A DNA stretch of 64,000 nucleotides, taken from positions 1 to 64,000 of the forward strand of contig JAMPGL010000003.1 of NCBI GenBank assembly GCA_023663945.1. The letters run 5' to 3'. A model generated the notes under the pieces. That model searched no databases. It was given only the letters and a program-made list of their open reading frames with translations, and was not told where the DNA came from. Origin of the DNA: Lachnospiraceae bacterium. Its GTDB lineage: Bacteria > Bacillota > Clostridia > Lachnospirales > Lachnospiraceae. Positions 23,651-32,774 of the stretch are shown here, in pieces. Numbering within the stretch: the first letter of the stretch is position 1; each line of letters begins with the position of its first letter. Both the position numbers and the translations under genes were made by a program.

Positions 23651-24993
23651 CCACTTCCCTGCTTATTCTCATAGTATCGCAGTTTTTTTGCTTTTCCTTT
23701 TTTAATCAGTACACCGTCATTAGTCAACTCTCTCAAAAGCAGAATTGCCGTAGATTGAGACACGCCAAGCACTGCTTCCACATCACCGCGAACAATAAAA
23801 CTTTTACTACGGCACAGTTTCAGAATAGCATTCTTTCTTTCCTCTTTTTTTGTCACACTGGTAGAAACACCTGTTTTTAAAATATTTGGAGCCTTTTGTT
23901 CTTCTACATGAAAGTTAGTATTGGGAAGCGTAATCTTAAAAGCATTACCGGTTGTTTCTATCACAGGTTTCACTCCATAATCATCATAGCACTCATTAAT
24001 TTTAAGAATCCCTGTACCATATGCTTCGATCAACCGCAAACGATAAAAAACATTAGCCAAATATTGGTTGCGCAGTACAGACACCCCCAGCTTTACGTCA
24101 TCCAATGTAATGCCTTTCACCAAACCACCGATTGTTATAAATTCAATTCGGTCTTCAAAAATACTGATAAGAGTGGCACTGCTAAAAGAATAGTCTCGAT
24201 GGACGATCGCATTCAACAATGCCTCACGGATTGCCTCTGGAGGATAATCTCTCATATCTAACCGATCCAGTCCAGAAAATTCTGCGCGGGTACGATTGTA
24301 ACGATCAATATAATTGAAGGCATCCTCCATCTGCTCCAGAAGGGAACCTGATAATTCCCGACGATCCTTGAATACAGACTTCTTGCTCCCCTCAAAAACA
24401 GCCAATTTAATCATATGCGTACATTGCTCAGACAATAAAAACGCAAGATTGGTGTACATTTCATCCTCTCCAACCAAGTGAAGTGTACGCATTTGTGCTT
24501 TTTCAAACTCTATCTTCCGTTTTTCAAAGAAATCGACAGCCTTATTAAAAGTAAGATGCTGCTCAAGAGAACGAGCCGCTTCATAGCTGTCACCGCTGGT
24601 CTCCTTAATCATATTTAAAATGGCAGCGTCTGTTGCCGGAACTGTCGATGCACCCTGACGAACGTAAACACCTTCCGGGCGAATCCCTTTTCCATACAGA
24701 TAATACGGTCTTGCCGTACCGCGCTGGACAGTTACACACACAATGGACTTTTCATCCATAACATCATTACGGCATTCCACAAACATAGTAATATCCGGGC
24801 GCACGGCATCTCTAATTGCATTGGTTACACGCAGCATAGTACCATTAATGTTGTCAACGCCACAAACTGTTCCATCATCGTTCACCCCAATATAAAGGGT
24901 ACCTCCGTCACAATTTGCGAAGGCGACAATCGTGTTTTTGATATCTTCAACGTATTCTCTCTTAAATTCAGTCGTCTTGTTTTCGATGAACAT
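23626..24993 (-). CDS. AlbA_2/Schlafen-like ATP-binding regulator
   Basis: 455 residues. N-terminal AlbA_2 (Schlafen/AAA_4) domain: ENKTTEFKREYVEDIKNTIVAFANCDGGTLYIGVNDDG. Middle: ATPase-like C-terminal part with EAIREALLNAIVHRDYS and GTGILKI. End: winged helix (VRGDVEAVLGVSQSTAILLLRELTNDGVLIKKG). Proteins of this layout are common in accessory regions and may act in defence or transcription; the role is unproven. The ATG at 24993 has GGAGG ahead. The last residues (GSGAKAGFDL) come from a truncated intergenic repeat. Confidence 0.82.
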   Translation of the reverse strand: MFIENKTTEFKREYVEDIKNTIVAFANCDGGTLYIGVNDDGTVCGVDNINGTMLRVTNAIRDAVRPDITMFVECRNDVMDEKSIVCVTVQRGTARPYYLYGKGIRPEGVYVRQGASTVPATDAAILNMIKETSGDSYEAARSLEQHLTFNKAVDFFEKRKIEFEKAQMRTLHLVGEDEMYTNLAFLLSEQCTHMIKLAVFEGSKKSVFKDRRELSGSLLEQMEDAFNYIDRYNRTRAEFSGLDRLDMRDYPPEAIREALLNAIVHRDYSFSSATLISIFEDRIEFITIGGLVKGITLDDVKLGVSVLRNQYLANVFYRLRLIEAYGTGILKINECYDDYGVKPVIETTGNAFKITLPNTNFHVEEQKAPNILKTGVSTSVTKKEERKNAILKLCRSKSFIVRGDVEAVLGVSQSTAILLLRELTNDGVLIKKGKAKKLRYYENKQGSGAKAGFDL

Positions 24994-25082
24994 AAAGTAT
25001 CCTCCAAACCAACTCAAACTACATTCTAATCTAATAATTATTATAATCATTTTTTTACTATTTACAAGTAGAATCTATTTTT

Positions 25083-25212
25083 TAAGCCATACCCCCGCTG
25101 CAAGCAATCGGCATTGCCATTCCAAGCATGAAGCAGACTGTTTTGTATGATAAAGCGGAATTAATGCTATGCGCTTTTGAATGTGCGTTGAAAAATGTTG
25201 ACATTCAGCACT
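25083..25212 (+). pseudogene. Short coding remnant, plus strand
   Basis: A frame opened after a TAA reads IAIPSMKQTVLYDKAELML and on through CAFECALKNVDIQHCTEM to a stop. Codon use and composition look like the end of a real protein, but the start is gone and I do not recognise the family. It lies just ahead of the antitoxin gene. Confidence 0.35.
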
Positions 25213-25330
25213 GCACAGAAATGTAATAACAGCAATAATATTCAGTGAAAAGGATTTTCTTATCTCTTTGAAGGAATTTCCTTTATAGAACATAGCAGCA
25301 CAAGATGCATGGAAGAAAGGGGCGGTTTAT

Positions 25331-25612
25331 ATGTCAGCGACAGTCAAAGGACATTATAGCGGAAGCCATATCGTGATGAATGAAGACATCAGCTTGAATG
25401 CCGAACAGGAGGTTGTCGTGACTATTCCGGATATGCCTGATAAGAAAATAGACCTGAAAAAATACATGGGCAGAGGCAAAAAAATGTTCCACTCTGATGC
25501 CCAAGAATATATAAGGGCAATGCGGGACAGTGACAGAATTTACTTTTGCGTGAGCAACTTCTCCCTTCCGCCGTTATCACAAACGCACACAAGATCTCCT
25601 GCCGTATCATAG
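25331..25612 (+). CDS. Antitoxin-like protein without its toxin, altered C-terminus
   Basis: The first ~70 residues (MSATVKGHYSGSHIVMNEDI; VVVTIPDMPDKKIDLKKYMG; AQEYIRAMRDSDRI) look like a small antitoxin of the type paired with PIN toxins. Where the family normally ends after about DRI, this frame runs on for 20 odd residues of unrelated sequence, and no toxin gene follows. ATG at 25331 after AAAGGGGCGG. Probably the left-over half of a pair lost by deletion. Confidence 0.6.
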   Translation: MSATVKGHYSGSHIVMNEDISLNAEQEVVVTIPDMPDKKIDLKKYMGRGKKMFHSDAQEYIRAMRDSDRIYFCVSNFSLPPLSQTHTRSPAVS

Positions 25613-25685
25613 TTATTGCCTCGTAAAAAGTAGCACTGTTTACTCAAATAAATTTAGGTTGTTCAAATCTCTGTATGGTCATATT

Positions 25686-25934
25686 TTATTCATTTTTAAA
25701 AATAGAAAGGTTGGGATTGCAATATCCTGTTACAAAATCCATCAATTCTAGCAAAATATCCTCTGTTTTCGCATCACAATCATTTCTAAACTCGTCTAAA
25801 CTCTTTATCATGCTGTCTTTATCCATTCCAGCCGCTTTAAACTTTAATAAGCATTCGCGGAGAGTCAATAAACTATCATGATGTTCCCTTATCTCTGCCG
25901 ATAACGATTGCATAAATTCTTTGTTTAATGACAT
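25686..25934 (-). CDS. Small hypothetical protein
   Basis: 82 residues, helical and charged (MSLNKEFMQSLSAEIREHHD; KFKAAGMDKDSMIKSLDEFRND; ILLELMDFVTGYCNPNLSIF). I do not recognise the family. The ATG at 25934 follows GGGAGAAAG. It stands downstream of the SMI1-type immunity gene in the same direction, so it may be a further immunity or accessory gene of the toxin remnant. Confidence 0.6.
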   Translation of the reverse strand: MSLNKEFMQSLSAEIREHHDSLLTLRECLLKFKAAGMDKDSMIKSLDEFRNDCDAKTEDILLELMDFVTGYCNPNLSIFKNE

Positions 25935-26001
25935 TATACTTTCTCCCAATTTATATTCGTATTTGTAGTAATATAAAATGCCGCTCTACAATAATCTACA
26001 T

Positions 26002-26382
26002 TCATTTTAGATACAAATACTGTATAAACTTTTCAAAGCTATCTGCTATTATTTCAACTTCAGCATCATCCATCCCAATAAATGGTACTTCAATATACTT
26101 TCCTTGAGCATTTATTCCATAAGCAGTATCTGCACCATCAGAGCCAATAAGAATTACATTAGTTAAGTATTCATTAACTTCATATTCTTTATTCAATTCT
26201 ACTATCTCTTTCAATTTCCATAGATTCAGAAAACTATTATCCCCAATCATTCCTACCCCACCATTCCATTGGTATAAGTATCCTCTATAGTCTCCCAAAA
26301 ACAGCGTAAACTCAAACTCGGTTTCAGTTTGAATATTATCTTGATTTTTTTTAAAATTTTTTATCATTTTTTCTTCCATCAT
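26002..26382 (-). CDS. SMI1/KNR4-family immunity protein
   Basis: 126 residues with the SMI1/KNR4 fold pattern: FEFTLFLGDYRGYLYQWNGG, FLNLWKLKEIVELNKEYEVNEYL, VILIGSDGADTAYGIN and IPFIGMDDAEVEIIADSFEKFIQYL. These proteins protect against polymorphic nuclease toxins. The ATG at 26382 overlaps the stop of the toxin remnant (ATGA), the classic toxin-immunity arrangement. Confidence 0.8.
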   Translation of the reverse strand: MMEEKMIKNFKKNQDNIQTETEFEFTLFLGDYRGYLYQWNGGVGMIGDNSFLNLWKLKEIVELNKEYEVNEYLTNVILIGSDGADTAYGINAQGKYIEVPFIGMDDAEVEIIADSFEKFIQYLYLK

Positions 26383-26528
26383 TTTTTGCCTTTCACTTCT
26401 CTCAATATCTTGTTCCAAAATGTTGTATACGATGCATGCTCTGAGGGCGGTAATGCAATTTTATTATCTATGTCCGTTGGACTGCCTCCAAATTTTACTG
26501 GATGCATCTCATGAATTTGTAACCCATC
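26379..26528 (-). pseudogene. C-terminal tip of a polymorphic HNH-type nuclease toxin
   Basis: About 50 codons after a TGA: GLQIHEMHPVKFGGSPTD, then NKIALPPSEHASYTTFWNKI and a lysine-rich end. IHEMHPVKFGG...N...P..EH matches the last part of HNH/endonuclease VII-like toxins carried at the ends of large secreted proteins. The rest of the toxin, with its export domains, is not in the window. Confidence 0.65.
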
Positions 26529-26750
26529 TGCTGTTGGTCATTTTCGCAACATTAACATACTTAGACAGCAGAAACAACCGCAAGTAACGGAAAAGGCTAT
26601 CCTCTACTGCAATAGAAGACAGCCTGTAATTCGTTGATTTTAACGCATTATAAGTTTCCGATTGTACAACCGTTGGACGTTCCAATATCCTTCGGGTTCT
26701 AAGATGATTATAAACCAGCACTGCGAATTTTGCAAGAGGGTTTAGGAAAC
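26529..26750. other. Unassigned stretch, possibly a gene remnant
   Basis: The minus strand is open for about 70 codons (AKFAVLVYNHLRTRRILERP; STNYRLSSIAVEDSLFRYL) without a ribosome site or a family I know. A strong plus-strand terminator right after it (26751-26777) has no plus-strand gene to serve, which hints that a plus-strand gene once ended here. Confidence 0.35.
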
Positions 26751-26777
26751 AGGAGCACTTCAGCGCTCCTATTTTTT
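26751..26777 (+). terminator. Plus-strand terminator without a gene
   Basis: AGGAGC-ACTTCA-GCGCTCCT followed by ATTTTTT. All neighbours are on the minus strand, so it is a relic or belongs to an unseen transcript. Confidence 0.65.
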
Positions 26778-26902
26778 GCGAATCTATTGACTAGATTACA
26801 GGAAAAAAGCCTTGCCTGCAAGAAATTTTTACGAACTCTATAAAAAGCAGGAAGGAAAGAGGAAGATTGGCAGGCATCGGCACTGTGCGGAATTTCATAT
26901 CC

Positions 26903-28630
26903 TCACACCCCCGCCAATACCTCGAAGGTTCCGGCTATATCTAATCTTCCATATCCCCACTCCCGATTTGGGTAGAACATCTCATCAGACCGATTTGCTC
27001 CCCGTATCAGGTAATTCTTTAATTCCCGGCTTTCCACCCACGGGCGGTTCATCTCCACCACCGCCCACTGCAAAAACTGAGCCGCGGCTCCCGCCGTTAT
27101 GGCGGCGGCCAGGCAGGGGCCGGTTCTTGTACCCAGAATAGAACTGACGTTGACCCCCGGCGCACTGAAATCCGGTTTAATCTGTCCGCTTCTGGTGTAT
27201 CCCCGTCCCGACTCCGACCAGATGCTCCCGTTCGCATCGTTATACGCCGACGTAGTGATAACATCTCTGGCGTTGGAGGGTTCTGTCAAAGTCGTGTAAG
27301 GGGACGGTTTTAAAAAATAAGTGTCATTCCCAAGAATCTCGACAATGGGAAGCCAGATGTGGAATGTTGTCTCCGAGCTTCTTTCGCTTGTAATGATGAC
27401 CTGAATGGTCCAAATCCCCGGCGTGGGGTCAAGAAAACGGAAAAATATCAATTCTTCTCCGGAACTCTGCTCGACCAGTACATGATCTACCTGAATTCTG
27501 GTCCGCTCATAGATAAACTGAAATTCCCTCTGCTCCCGCCCTCTGAAATCCACTCTGGAAGTGGTTTCTCCTCCCGGCGCACGGATGGATATGGCATGGT
27601 TTGCAGATATGCTTCCCCAAAGCTCCGCCGTAAATCCTGCCACGCCGTCCCCTACCCGGATTTCCACATTGTCAACGGTCTCCGCCATTCCTTCCGTGGC
27701 GCTTCCCACGTAATGGTGGGCGCTGTTTCCCTCGTTTCCTCCGCAGACCACAATTGCGCGGCTGCGTCTGGTGGCAATCCGGTTCATATAATCCGCCAGC
27801 ACCGAATGCCCCTCATGGTCTCCCATGTTGGAGCCGATTCCAAAGCAGATTACCAGCGGACGGGATATGGATATGGCGTAGCTCTCCAAATATTTCAGCG
27901 CAACCAGAAGGTCGCTCTCCGCATAGACGATGGTGTCATCGGGAACCAGATAAAAATCCCGGAGAAAGGGCTTTGCCTGCCTGAGCTTTACCATCACTAT
28001 CTCCGCATCCGGAGCCGCGCCTAAGAACCGCAGCCCGTTCCCTAAACTGCTTCCCGCCGCAATGCTGGCAAGCACGGTTCCGTGTCCGTTCTCGTCATAG
28101 CTGGGAACAATCTCCCTTGGGTTATCACTCCGCAGGGCAATATCAATCACTTCCTTGCGGTATTCCGTCCCATAAAGAATCCCTGCTGGCGGTTCCCCCG
28201 TCTGAATTGTCTGATCCCAGATTCCCAAAATTCTGCTGGTGCCGTCCGGATTCAAAAAGACCGGGTCGTCGTAGCGGATGCCCGTATCCAAAAACCCTAT
28301 CACCACTCCATTTCCGGTAAGATTTAAAGGGGCTCTCTGCACCTTAGTAATTCCGCTGTAAATAAGCGGCGTGGGGTCAAAGCTCTGGCCGTTCCCCGCC
28401 TCCATCTGCATCAGTCCGTATACTTTGGGAAGTACCGGATAAGTATATTCTGTAAGATTAATGGGGCTGATTTCGTTCCCGGGCACATAAGTGACCGCTA
28501 TTTCCCCGTCAACCGGCTGAATCACATAGTCCTGCACGGAGTTTGCGCCTCCCGGAGGTGGAACGAAGTCCGTAATCAGGTCGTAATAGCTGTCAGAAAC
28601 AATCTTTTCCCTGTCTGTCATAGCAAACAC
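26903..28630 (-). CDS. S8-family subtilase with Cys in place of catalytic Ser
   Basis: 575 residues, no signal peptide. Catalytic Asp in NGVVIGFLDTGIRYDD and His in YDENGHGTVLASIAAG are present. The Ser box, normally GTS.AA, reads TRTGPCLAAAITAGAAA (codon TGC), so the nucleophile is Cys and the preceding Thr is Pro. A large insert domain lies between the His and Ser boxes, as in the Csp-like germination subtilases of Clostridia, some of which are inactive pseudoproteases. It may be inactive or a cysteine variant. It follows clpX in the same direction. Confidence 0.85.
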   Translation of the reverse strand: MFAMTDREKIVSDSYYDLITDFVPPPGGANSVQDYVIQPVDGEIAVTYVPGNEISPINLTEYTYPVLPKVYGLMQMEAGNGQSFDPTPLIYSGITKVQRAPLNLTGNGVVIGFLDTGIRYDDPVFLNPDGTSRILGIWDQTIQTGEPPAGILYGTEYRKEVIDIALRSDNPREIVPSYDENGHGTVLASIAAGSSLGNGLRFLGAAPDAEIVMVKLRQAKPFLRDFYLVPDDTIVYAESDLLVALKYLESYAISISRPLVICFGIGSNMGDHEGHSVLADYMNRIATRRSRAIVVCGGNEGNSAHHYVGSATEGMAETVDNVEIRVGDGVAGFTAELWGSISANHAISIRAPGGETTSRVDFRGREQREFQFIYERTRIQVDHVLVEQSSGEELIFFRFLDPTPGIWTIQVIITSERSSETTFHIWLPIVEILGNDTYFLKPSPYTTLTEPSNARDVITTSAYNDANGSIWSESGRGYTRSGQIKPDFSAPGVNVSSILGTRTGPCLAAAITAGAAAQFLQWAVVEMNRPWVESRELKNYLIRGANRSDEMFYPNREWGYGRLDIAGTFEVLAGV

Positions 28631-28673
28631 CTAAAAGCTTTTTATTTACTATATGGAACAAACGGGTAAAAGG

Positions 28674-30212
28674 TTATTCCCCGGCATAGGACTTATCTTC
28701 AATTTGTCTCAGATGATCCGGATTTTCTCCGCTGATGCTCCGAATATCAATCACCGGCCCGCCGGTTCCCTCAATGTACTCTCTGGTGATCGTCACCCGC
28801 CCAATATTGTCATCCTTGGGAATCTCATACATAATATCCAGCATAAATTCCTCTATGATAGCGCGGAGCGCCCGGGCTCCGGTGTCCTTTTCCATCGCCT
28901 TCTCTGCAATTGCTTCTAACGCGCCCTCATCAAATTCCAGCTTTACCTCATCCAATTCCAAAAGCTTCTGGTACTGCTTTAAAATGGCGTTTTTGGGCTC
29001 TTTTAAAATTTTTACCAGCATCGGCTTATCCAAAGCGGCAAGCGTATAAATCACGGGAAGCCTTCCCAAAAACTCCGGTATCATGCCGAACTTCTTTAAA
29101 TCCTCCACGGTAACTTGGCTGATAATATTTTTTTCTTTATCGAACTTATCCTTAAGCTCCGCGTTGAATCCAATGGAAGTCTGCTTTTTCAATCTCTGCT
29201 TGATAATCTCGTCCAAATCCGGAAACGCCCCGCCGCAGATAAACAAAATGTTTCTGGTGTTAATGGTGGTCAGCGGTACCATTGCATTTTTGCTGTTGGC
29301 GCCTACCGGCACTTCAATGTCCGCCCCTTCTAAGAGTCTTAACAATCCCTGCTGCACGCTCTCTCCGCTGACATCCCGGCTGTTGGTGTTCCGCTTCTTG
29401 GCAATTTTATCAATCTCATCAATAAATACGATTCCCCGCTCCGCCTTTTCCGTGTCGTTTTCAGCCGCGGTAAGCAGTTTGGAAAGCACGCTTTCAATAT
29501 CGTCTCCAATATATCCTGCCTCTGTAAGGGAAGTCGCATCCGCTATGGCAAGGGGAACATCCAAAAGCCGCGCCAGCGTCTTTACCAGATAGGTCTTACC
29601 GCATCCGGTGGGTCCAATCATCAGCATATTTGACTTTTCAATCTCAATTTCGTCCATGGTTCCCGTTGCAACCCGCTTGTAATGGTTGTACACTGCCACG
29701 GAGATTACCTTTTTGGCGTGTTCCTGACCGATCACATAGTCGTCAAGCTGAGCCTTAATCTTGTGAGGAGGCGGAATGTTCTTAATGTCCAGAACCGGCT
29801 CCTGCCCTTCCGTCTTCTTTTTCTTTTTCATCCGCTGTTTATTGGGAATCCCACCCTCACCCTGCAGGTCTGTAAGATTGACAAAGCGGATATTGGGAAA
29901 TCCCTGACTGTTCATATTTTTATTCAGGTCATTGATAAGAGATGGATTATTCAGCATTCCCTGATAATCAAACTGGCTGACCGTATCCATAGTCTTATGC
30001 ATACAGTCATTGCAGACCGTGATATTGTTGGGAAGCTTGAACATTTTTCCGGTCTTGCTTTCCGGACGGCGGCAGATAAAGCACACATCCTCGTAGTCGC
30101 TTTCCTTCTTGTCGCTGTCCGCGGATTTCTTTTCGCTCTCCGAACCGGTATCCTTCACTTCTTTCTTCTCGTCCTCTTTTTCCTTAAAATCTTTTTCATC
30201 AAAATCTGACAT
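28674..30212 (-). CDS. clpX: ClpX, ATP-dependent protease unfoldase, long N-terminus
   Basis: 512 residues, about 90 more than typical ClpX. After an extra acidic, lysine-rich N-terminal segment comes the C4 zinc-binding domain (VCFICRRPE...VCNDCMH), then a spacer, Walker A GPTGCGKTYLVKTLA, Walker B IVFIDEIDKIAKKRN, the TSIGFNAEL loop that docks on ClpP, and the sensor-2 ATKAR-like DTGARALRAIIEEFMLDI. It unfolds substrates for ClpP. ATG at 30212 follows GGAAGGG. No clpP is adjacent, so this may be a second ClpX-type copy. Confidence 0.92.
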   Translation of the reverse strand: MSDFDEKDFKEKEDEKKEVKDTGSESEKKSADSDKKESDYEDVCFICRRPESKTGKMFKLPNNITVCNDCMHKTMDTVSQFDYQGMLNNPSLINDLNKNMNSQGFPNIRFVNLTDLQGEGGIPNKQRMKKKKKTEGQEPVLDIKNIPPPHKIKAQLDDYVIGQEHAKKVISVAVYNHYKRVATGTMDEIEIEKSNMLMIGPTGCGKTYLVKTLARLLDVPLAIADATSLTEAGYIGDDIESVLSKLLTAAENDTEKAERGIVFIDEIDKIAKKRNTNSRDVSGESVQQGLLRLLEGADIEVPVGANSKNAMVPLTTINTRNILFICGGAFPDLDEIIKQRLKKQTSIGFNAELKDKFDKEKNIISQVTVEDLKKFGMIPEFLGRLPVIYTLAALDKPMLVKILKEPKNAILKQYQKLLELDEVKLEFDEGALEAIAEKAMEKDTGARALRAIIEEFMLDIMYEIPKDDNIGRVTITREYIEGTGGPVIDIRSISGENPDHLRQIEDKSYAGE

Positions 30213-30235
30213 CTCGTTCCCTTCCTCTTCCTTTC

Positions 30236-31540
30236 TCACACGATTCTGCGAACCGAAAGAATTTCTTTATAAGTGGCGTTGGTAATTTTAATTCCTGTAC
30301 GCTGGGTGCTGGCGTGCACAATCTGTCCGTTTCCGATATAGATTCCCACATGCCCCGCATAGCACACCACGTCCCCCGGCTGGACCTCGGAATAAGATAC
30401 TCCGGTTCCCGCGCTCCTCAAAGAATAGGAAGTCCTCGGAACGCTGTACCCAAAATCTTTATAAACTCTCCACACAAAGCCGGAGCAGTCTGCACCGTTT
30501 GTCAGGCTTGTCCCGCCCGGCACGTAAGGATTTCCGATAAACTGGCAGGCGTAATTGGCAATCTGCTGTCCCTTACCGCCGCTGCCGGAATAGCTGGAAG
30601 CAGATGCGTAGCTCTTGGAAGAAGACCCCCCTGAGCTTCCAGACGAAGAATCGGAAGAAGACCCCGATGATTCCGCTTCCGCCTGTCTCCGCAGCGCTTC
30701 CTCCTGCGCTCTTCTCGCCTCTTCCTCCGCCTGCTTCGCCTTGTCAATCTCCGACTGTTTTGCGGCGGATGCCGCCTCTAACTTTTTAATCTCCTCGTTC
30801 TGCTTCTTGATGTTTGCCTTAAAGACAGCCGCCTCCTGCTTTGCTCTGGAAAGCTGAACCTCATAATTGTCATAAGCCTCCTGCTTTTCCTCCAAAATAG
30901 CTTCCAGACTTGCCTGCTCGTCCTCTAACTCATGCTCCTGCGCCTCCAGCTCGGAACGCTCGTCCTCCAGCTTCTGTTTCAGATCCTCCACAGCCTGTCT
31001 TGCAATTTGATATTCCTCCAAAAGCTTCCGGTCATACTCATAAAGCTTTTCCACATACTCTACCTTGTTGACCATCTCTCCGAACCCGCCGCTCTCCAAC
31101 AGGAGCTGTAAGTAAGTGGCGTCGCCCTTTTCATACATAAACTTAATCCGGAGCTTCATGGACTCGTACTGTTCCTGCTCCACCGCTTGCGCCTCTTCCA
31201 AATCGGCTGTAGTCTCTTCAATTTGATCTTCCTTATCTTTGATTTCCTCTTTGATCATCTCCACGCTGGCAAGGGTTTCCACAAGTGCCTCATCTACCTC
31301 TTCAATCTCACCGGCAATTTCATCCACCTCCGACTGGATGGAATCCACCTTTCCCGATGCGTTATTGTAGTTTGCCTGCTCCTGCTTCTTACGTTCATCC
31401 GCCTCCCGTTTCTGCTGTTCAATCTTTTCTTTTTCCTTTTCCAAATCAGAAATAGTGGTAGCCCATACCGGTTCTACCACTAACAGCATCATTGCCAGAG
31501 ATATTAAAATTGCAAGCGACTTGATCAGCCTTTTCTTCAT
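30236..31540 (-). CDS. Secreted NlpC/P60 endopeptidase with coiled coil
   Basis: 434 residues. Signal peptide (LIKSLAILISLAMMLLVVEPVWA), a long coiled coil to about residue 270 of the PcsB/CwlO kind, a Ser/Gly-rich linker, and a C-terminal NlpC/P60 domain: NGADCSGFVWRVYKDFGYSVPR (catalytic Cys), HVGIYIGNGQIVHAS (His). It should cut peptidoglycan stem peptides during cell separation or growth, with the coiled coil acting as the control arm, perhaps through FtsEX. It starts 29 bp after the foldase gene. Confidence 0.92.
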   Translation of the reverse strand: MKKRLIKSLAILISLAMMLLVVEPVWATTISDLEKEKEKIEQQKREADERKKQEQANYNNASGKVDSIQSEVDEIAGEIEEVDEALVETLASVEMIKEEIKDKEDQIEETTADLEEAQAVEQEQYESMKLRIKFMYEKGDATYLQLLLESGGFGEMVNKVEYVEKLYEYDRKLLEEYQIARQAVEDLKQKLEDERSELEAQEHELEDEQASLEAILEEKQEAYDNYEVQLSRAKQEAAVFKANIKKQNEEIKKLEAASAAKQSEIDKAKQAEEEARRAQEEALRRQAEAESSGSSSDSSSGSSGGSSSKSYASASSYSGSGGKGQQIANYACQFIGNPYVPGGTSLTNGADCSGFVWRVYKDFGYSVPRTSYSLRSAGTGVSYSEVQPGDVVCYAGHVGIYIGNGQIVHASTQRTGIKITNATYKEILSVRRIV

Positions 31541-31568
31541 AGACAGCCTTCATCCCATCATTTTTGAC

Positions 31569-32633
31569 TTAATCCACCGTGATCTCCGCCAGATAATCCA
31601 TAACCTTTTCCACCAGCAGATACTCTTTGTACGCCTCCAAATCAATTTCAGCCTTGTAGTCTTCCAACTCCATGCCGCTGCTTTGCGCTTCCTCCGCCAG
31701 CTGGTCTTCAAACTCCTGATCGGTTATGGCTAATCCTTCCTGCCCGGCTATTGCGGCAAGCATCATATATCTCTGCGCCATCAGCGCCGCCTGGCTCCTC
31801 AGGGTTTCCTCATATTCTTCCGCAGTCCCGCCGTATACATTGGACACATAGGTTCCCACATCCGCCCCGTACATCTGCGCATAAAAAGTGATGTTGGAAA
31901 GAAGCGTCTCCTTCATGCGGTCTACCATTCCATCCGGTGCCTCCTCATAGTCGCTGTTTCTTTCCAGCTCCTCCACAATGGCATTTTTCTTGTCCTCCAA
32001 GTACTGCTGGGTCTTGCTTGTTGTCAGATTAAGCCGGAAATACTCCTGAAGGTCTTCCACGGTGGAGCAGTCCTCCAAACCAAGCCCGGCCACAAACTCA
32101 TCGTTTAACTCCGCCGGTTCCTGAATGCTGAGCCCGTTTAACGTAACCGTAAACACAACCGCCTTTCCCGCCAAATCCGGATTATTCGTATAAGGATCTG
32201 GAAAAGAAAGGTCTAAATCCTTCGTCTCTCCGATCTCCATTCCCACTACGCCGTCTTCAAAGCCTTCAATAAATCCGCCGCCTCCTAAAGTCAGATTATA
32301 TCCTTCGGCGGTTCCGCCCTCAAACGCCACCCCGTCAAGCTTTCCCTCGAAATCAATGTCCGCCACGTCTCCAAGCTGCGCCGCCCTGCCCGTTACCGGC
32401 GTGGTAATGGGTCTGGACTGCAATAAATATTGAACCGAACGATCCACCTCTTCATCGGTCACCTCAGGCTTCTCCACAGAAATCTCCACGTTCTTGTAAT
32501 CTGCCAGCTTCACATAATCCGATGCGTCAAAGTCCTTTAAATACACCAGATTACTTGTATCCTTCTTTCCGCATGCCGTAACTGCCAGCATCATAACCGC
32601 CAAAAGCAATGCGGTGGTCCATTTCTTTTTCAT
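31569..32633 (-). CDS. Trigger-factor-like peptidyl-prolyl isomerase lipoprotein
   Basis: 354 residues. Lipoprotein signal (KWTTALLLAVMMLAVTAC), then a domain with GDVADIDFEGKLDGVAFEGG and GFIEGFEDGVVGMEIGETKD, the FKBP part of trigger factor, and a helical C-terminal arm region. Anchored outside the membrane it likely helps exported proteins fold, as PrsA does by another fold. The ATG at 32633 follows AAGGAGAAGG. Same operon direction as the NlpC gene. Confidence 0.88.
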   Translation of the reverse strand: MKKKWTTALLLAVMMLAVTACGKKDTSNLVYLKDFDASDYVKLADYKNVEISVEKPEVTDEEVDRSVQYLLQSRPITTPVTGRAAQLGDVADIDFEGKLDGVAFEGGTAEGYNLTLGGGGFIEGFEDGVVGMEIGETKDLDLSFPDPYTNNPDLAGKAVVFTVTLNGLSIQEPAELNDEFVAGLGLEDCSTVEDLQEYFRLNLTTSKTQQYLEDKKNAIVEELERNSDYEEAPDGMVDRMKETLLSNITFYAQMYGADVGTYVSNVYGGTAEEYEETLRSQAALMAQRYMMLAAIAGQEGLAITDQEFEDQLAEEAQSSGMELEDYKAEIDLEAYKEYLLVEKVMDYLAEITVD

Positions 32634-32774
32634 TTCCTTCTCCTTATCTTTCCTGTCCGTCAAAAACGTCAGGACACCTCTCTTTTATACCATAAATCCG
32701 CCTAAAACAAAAGCCTAAAACCATTAATTTCATGAATATTTCACAGATTGCTCCCCAAAAGCCCGATATTCCGC

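Noticed and set aside
25075..25293. Minus-strand open frame of 72 codons
   Set aside because: Lacks a ribosome site and opposes a more coding-like plus-strand remnant.
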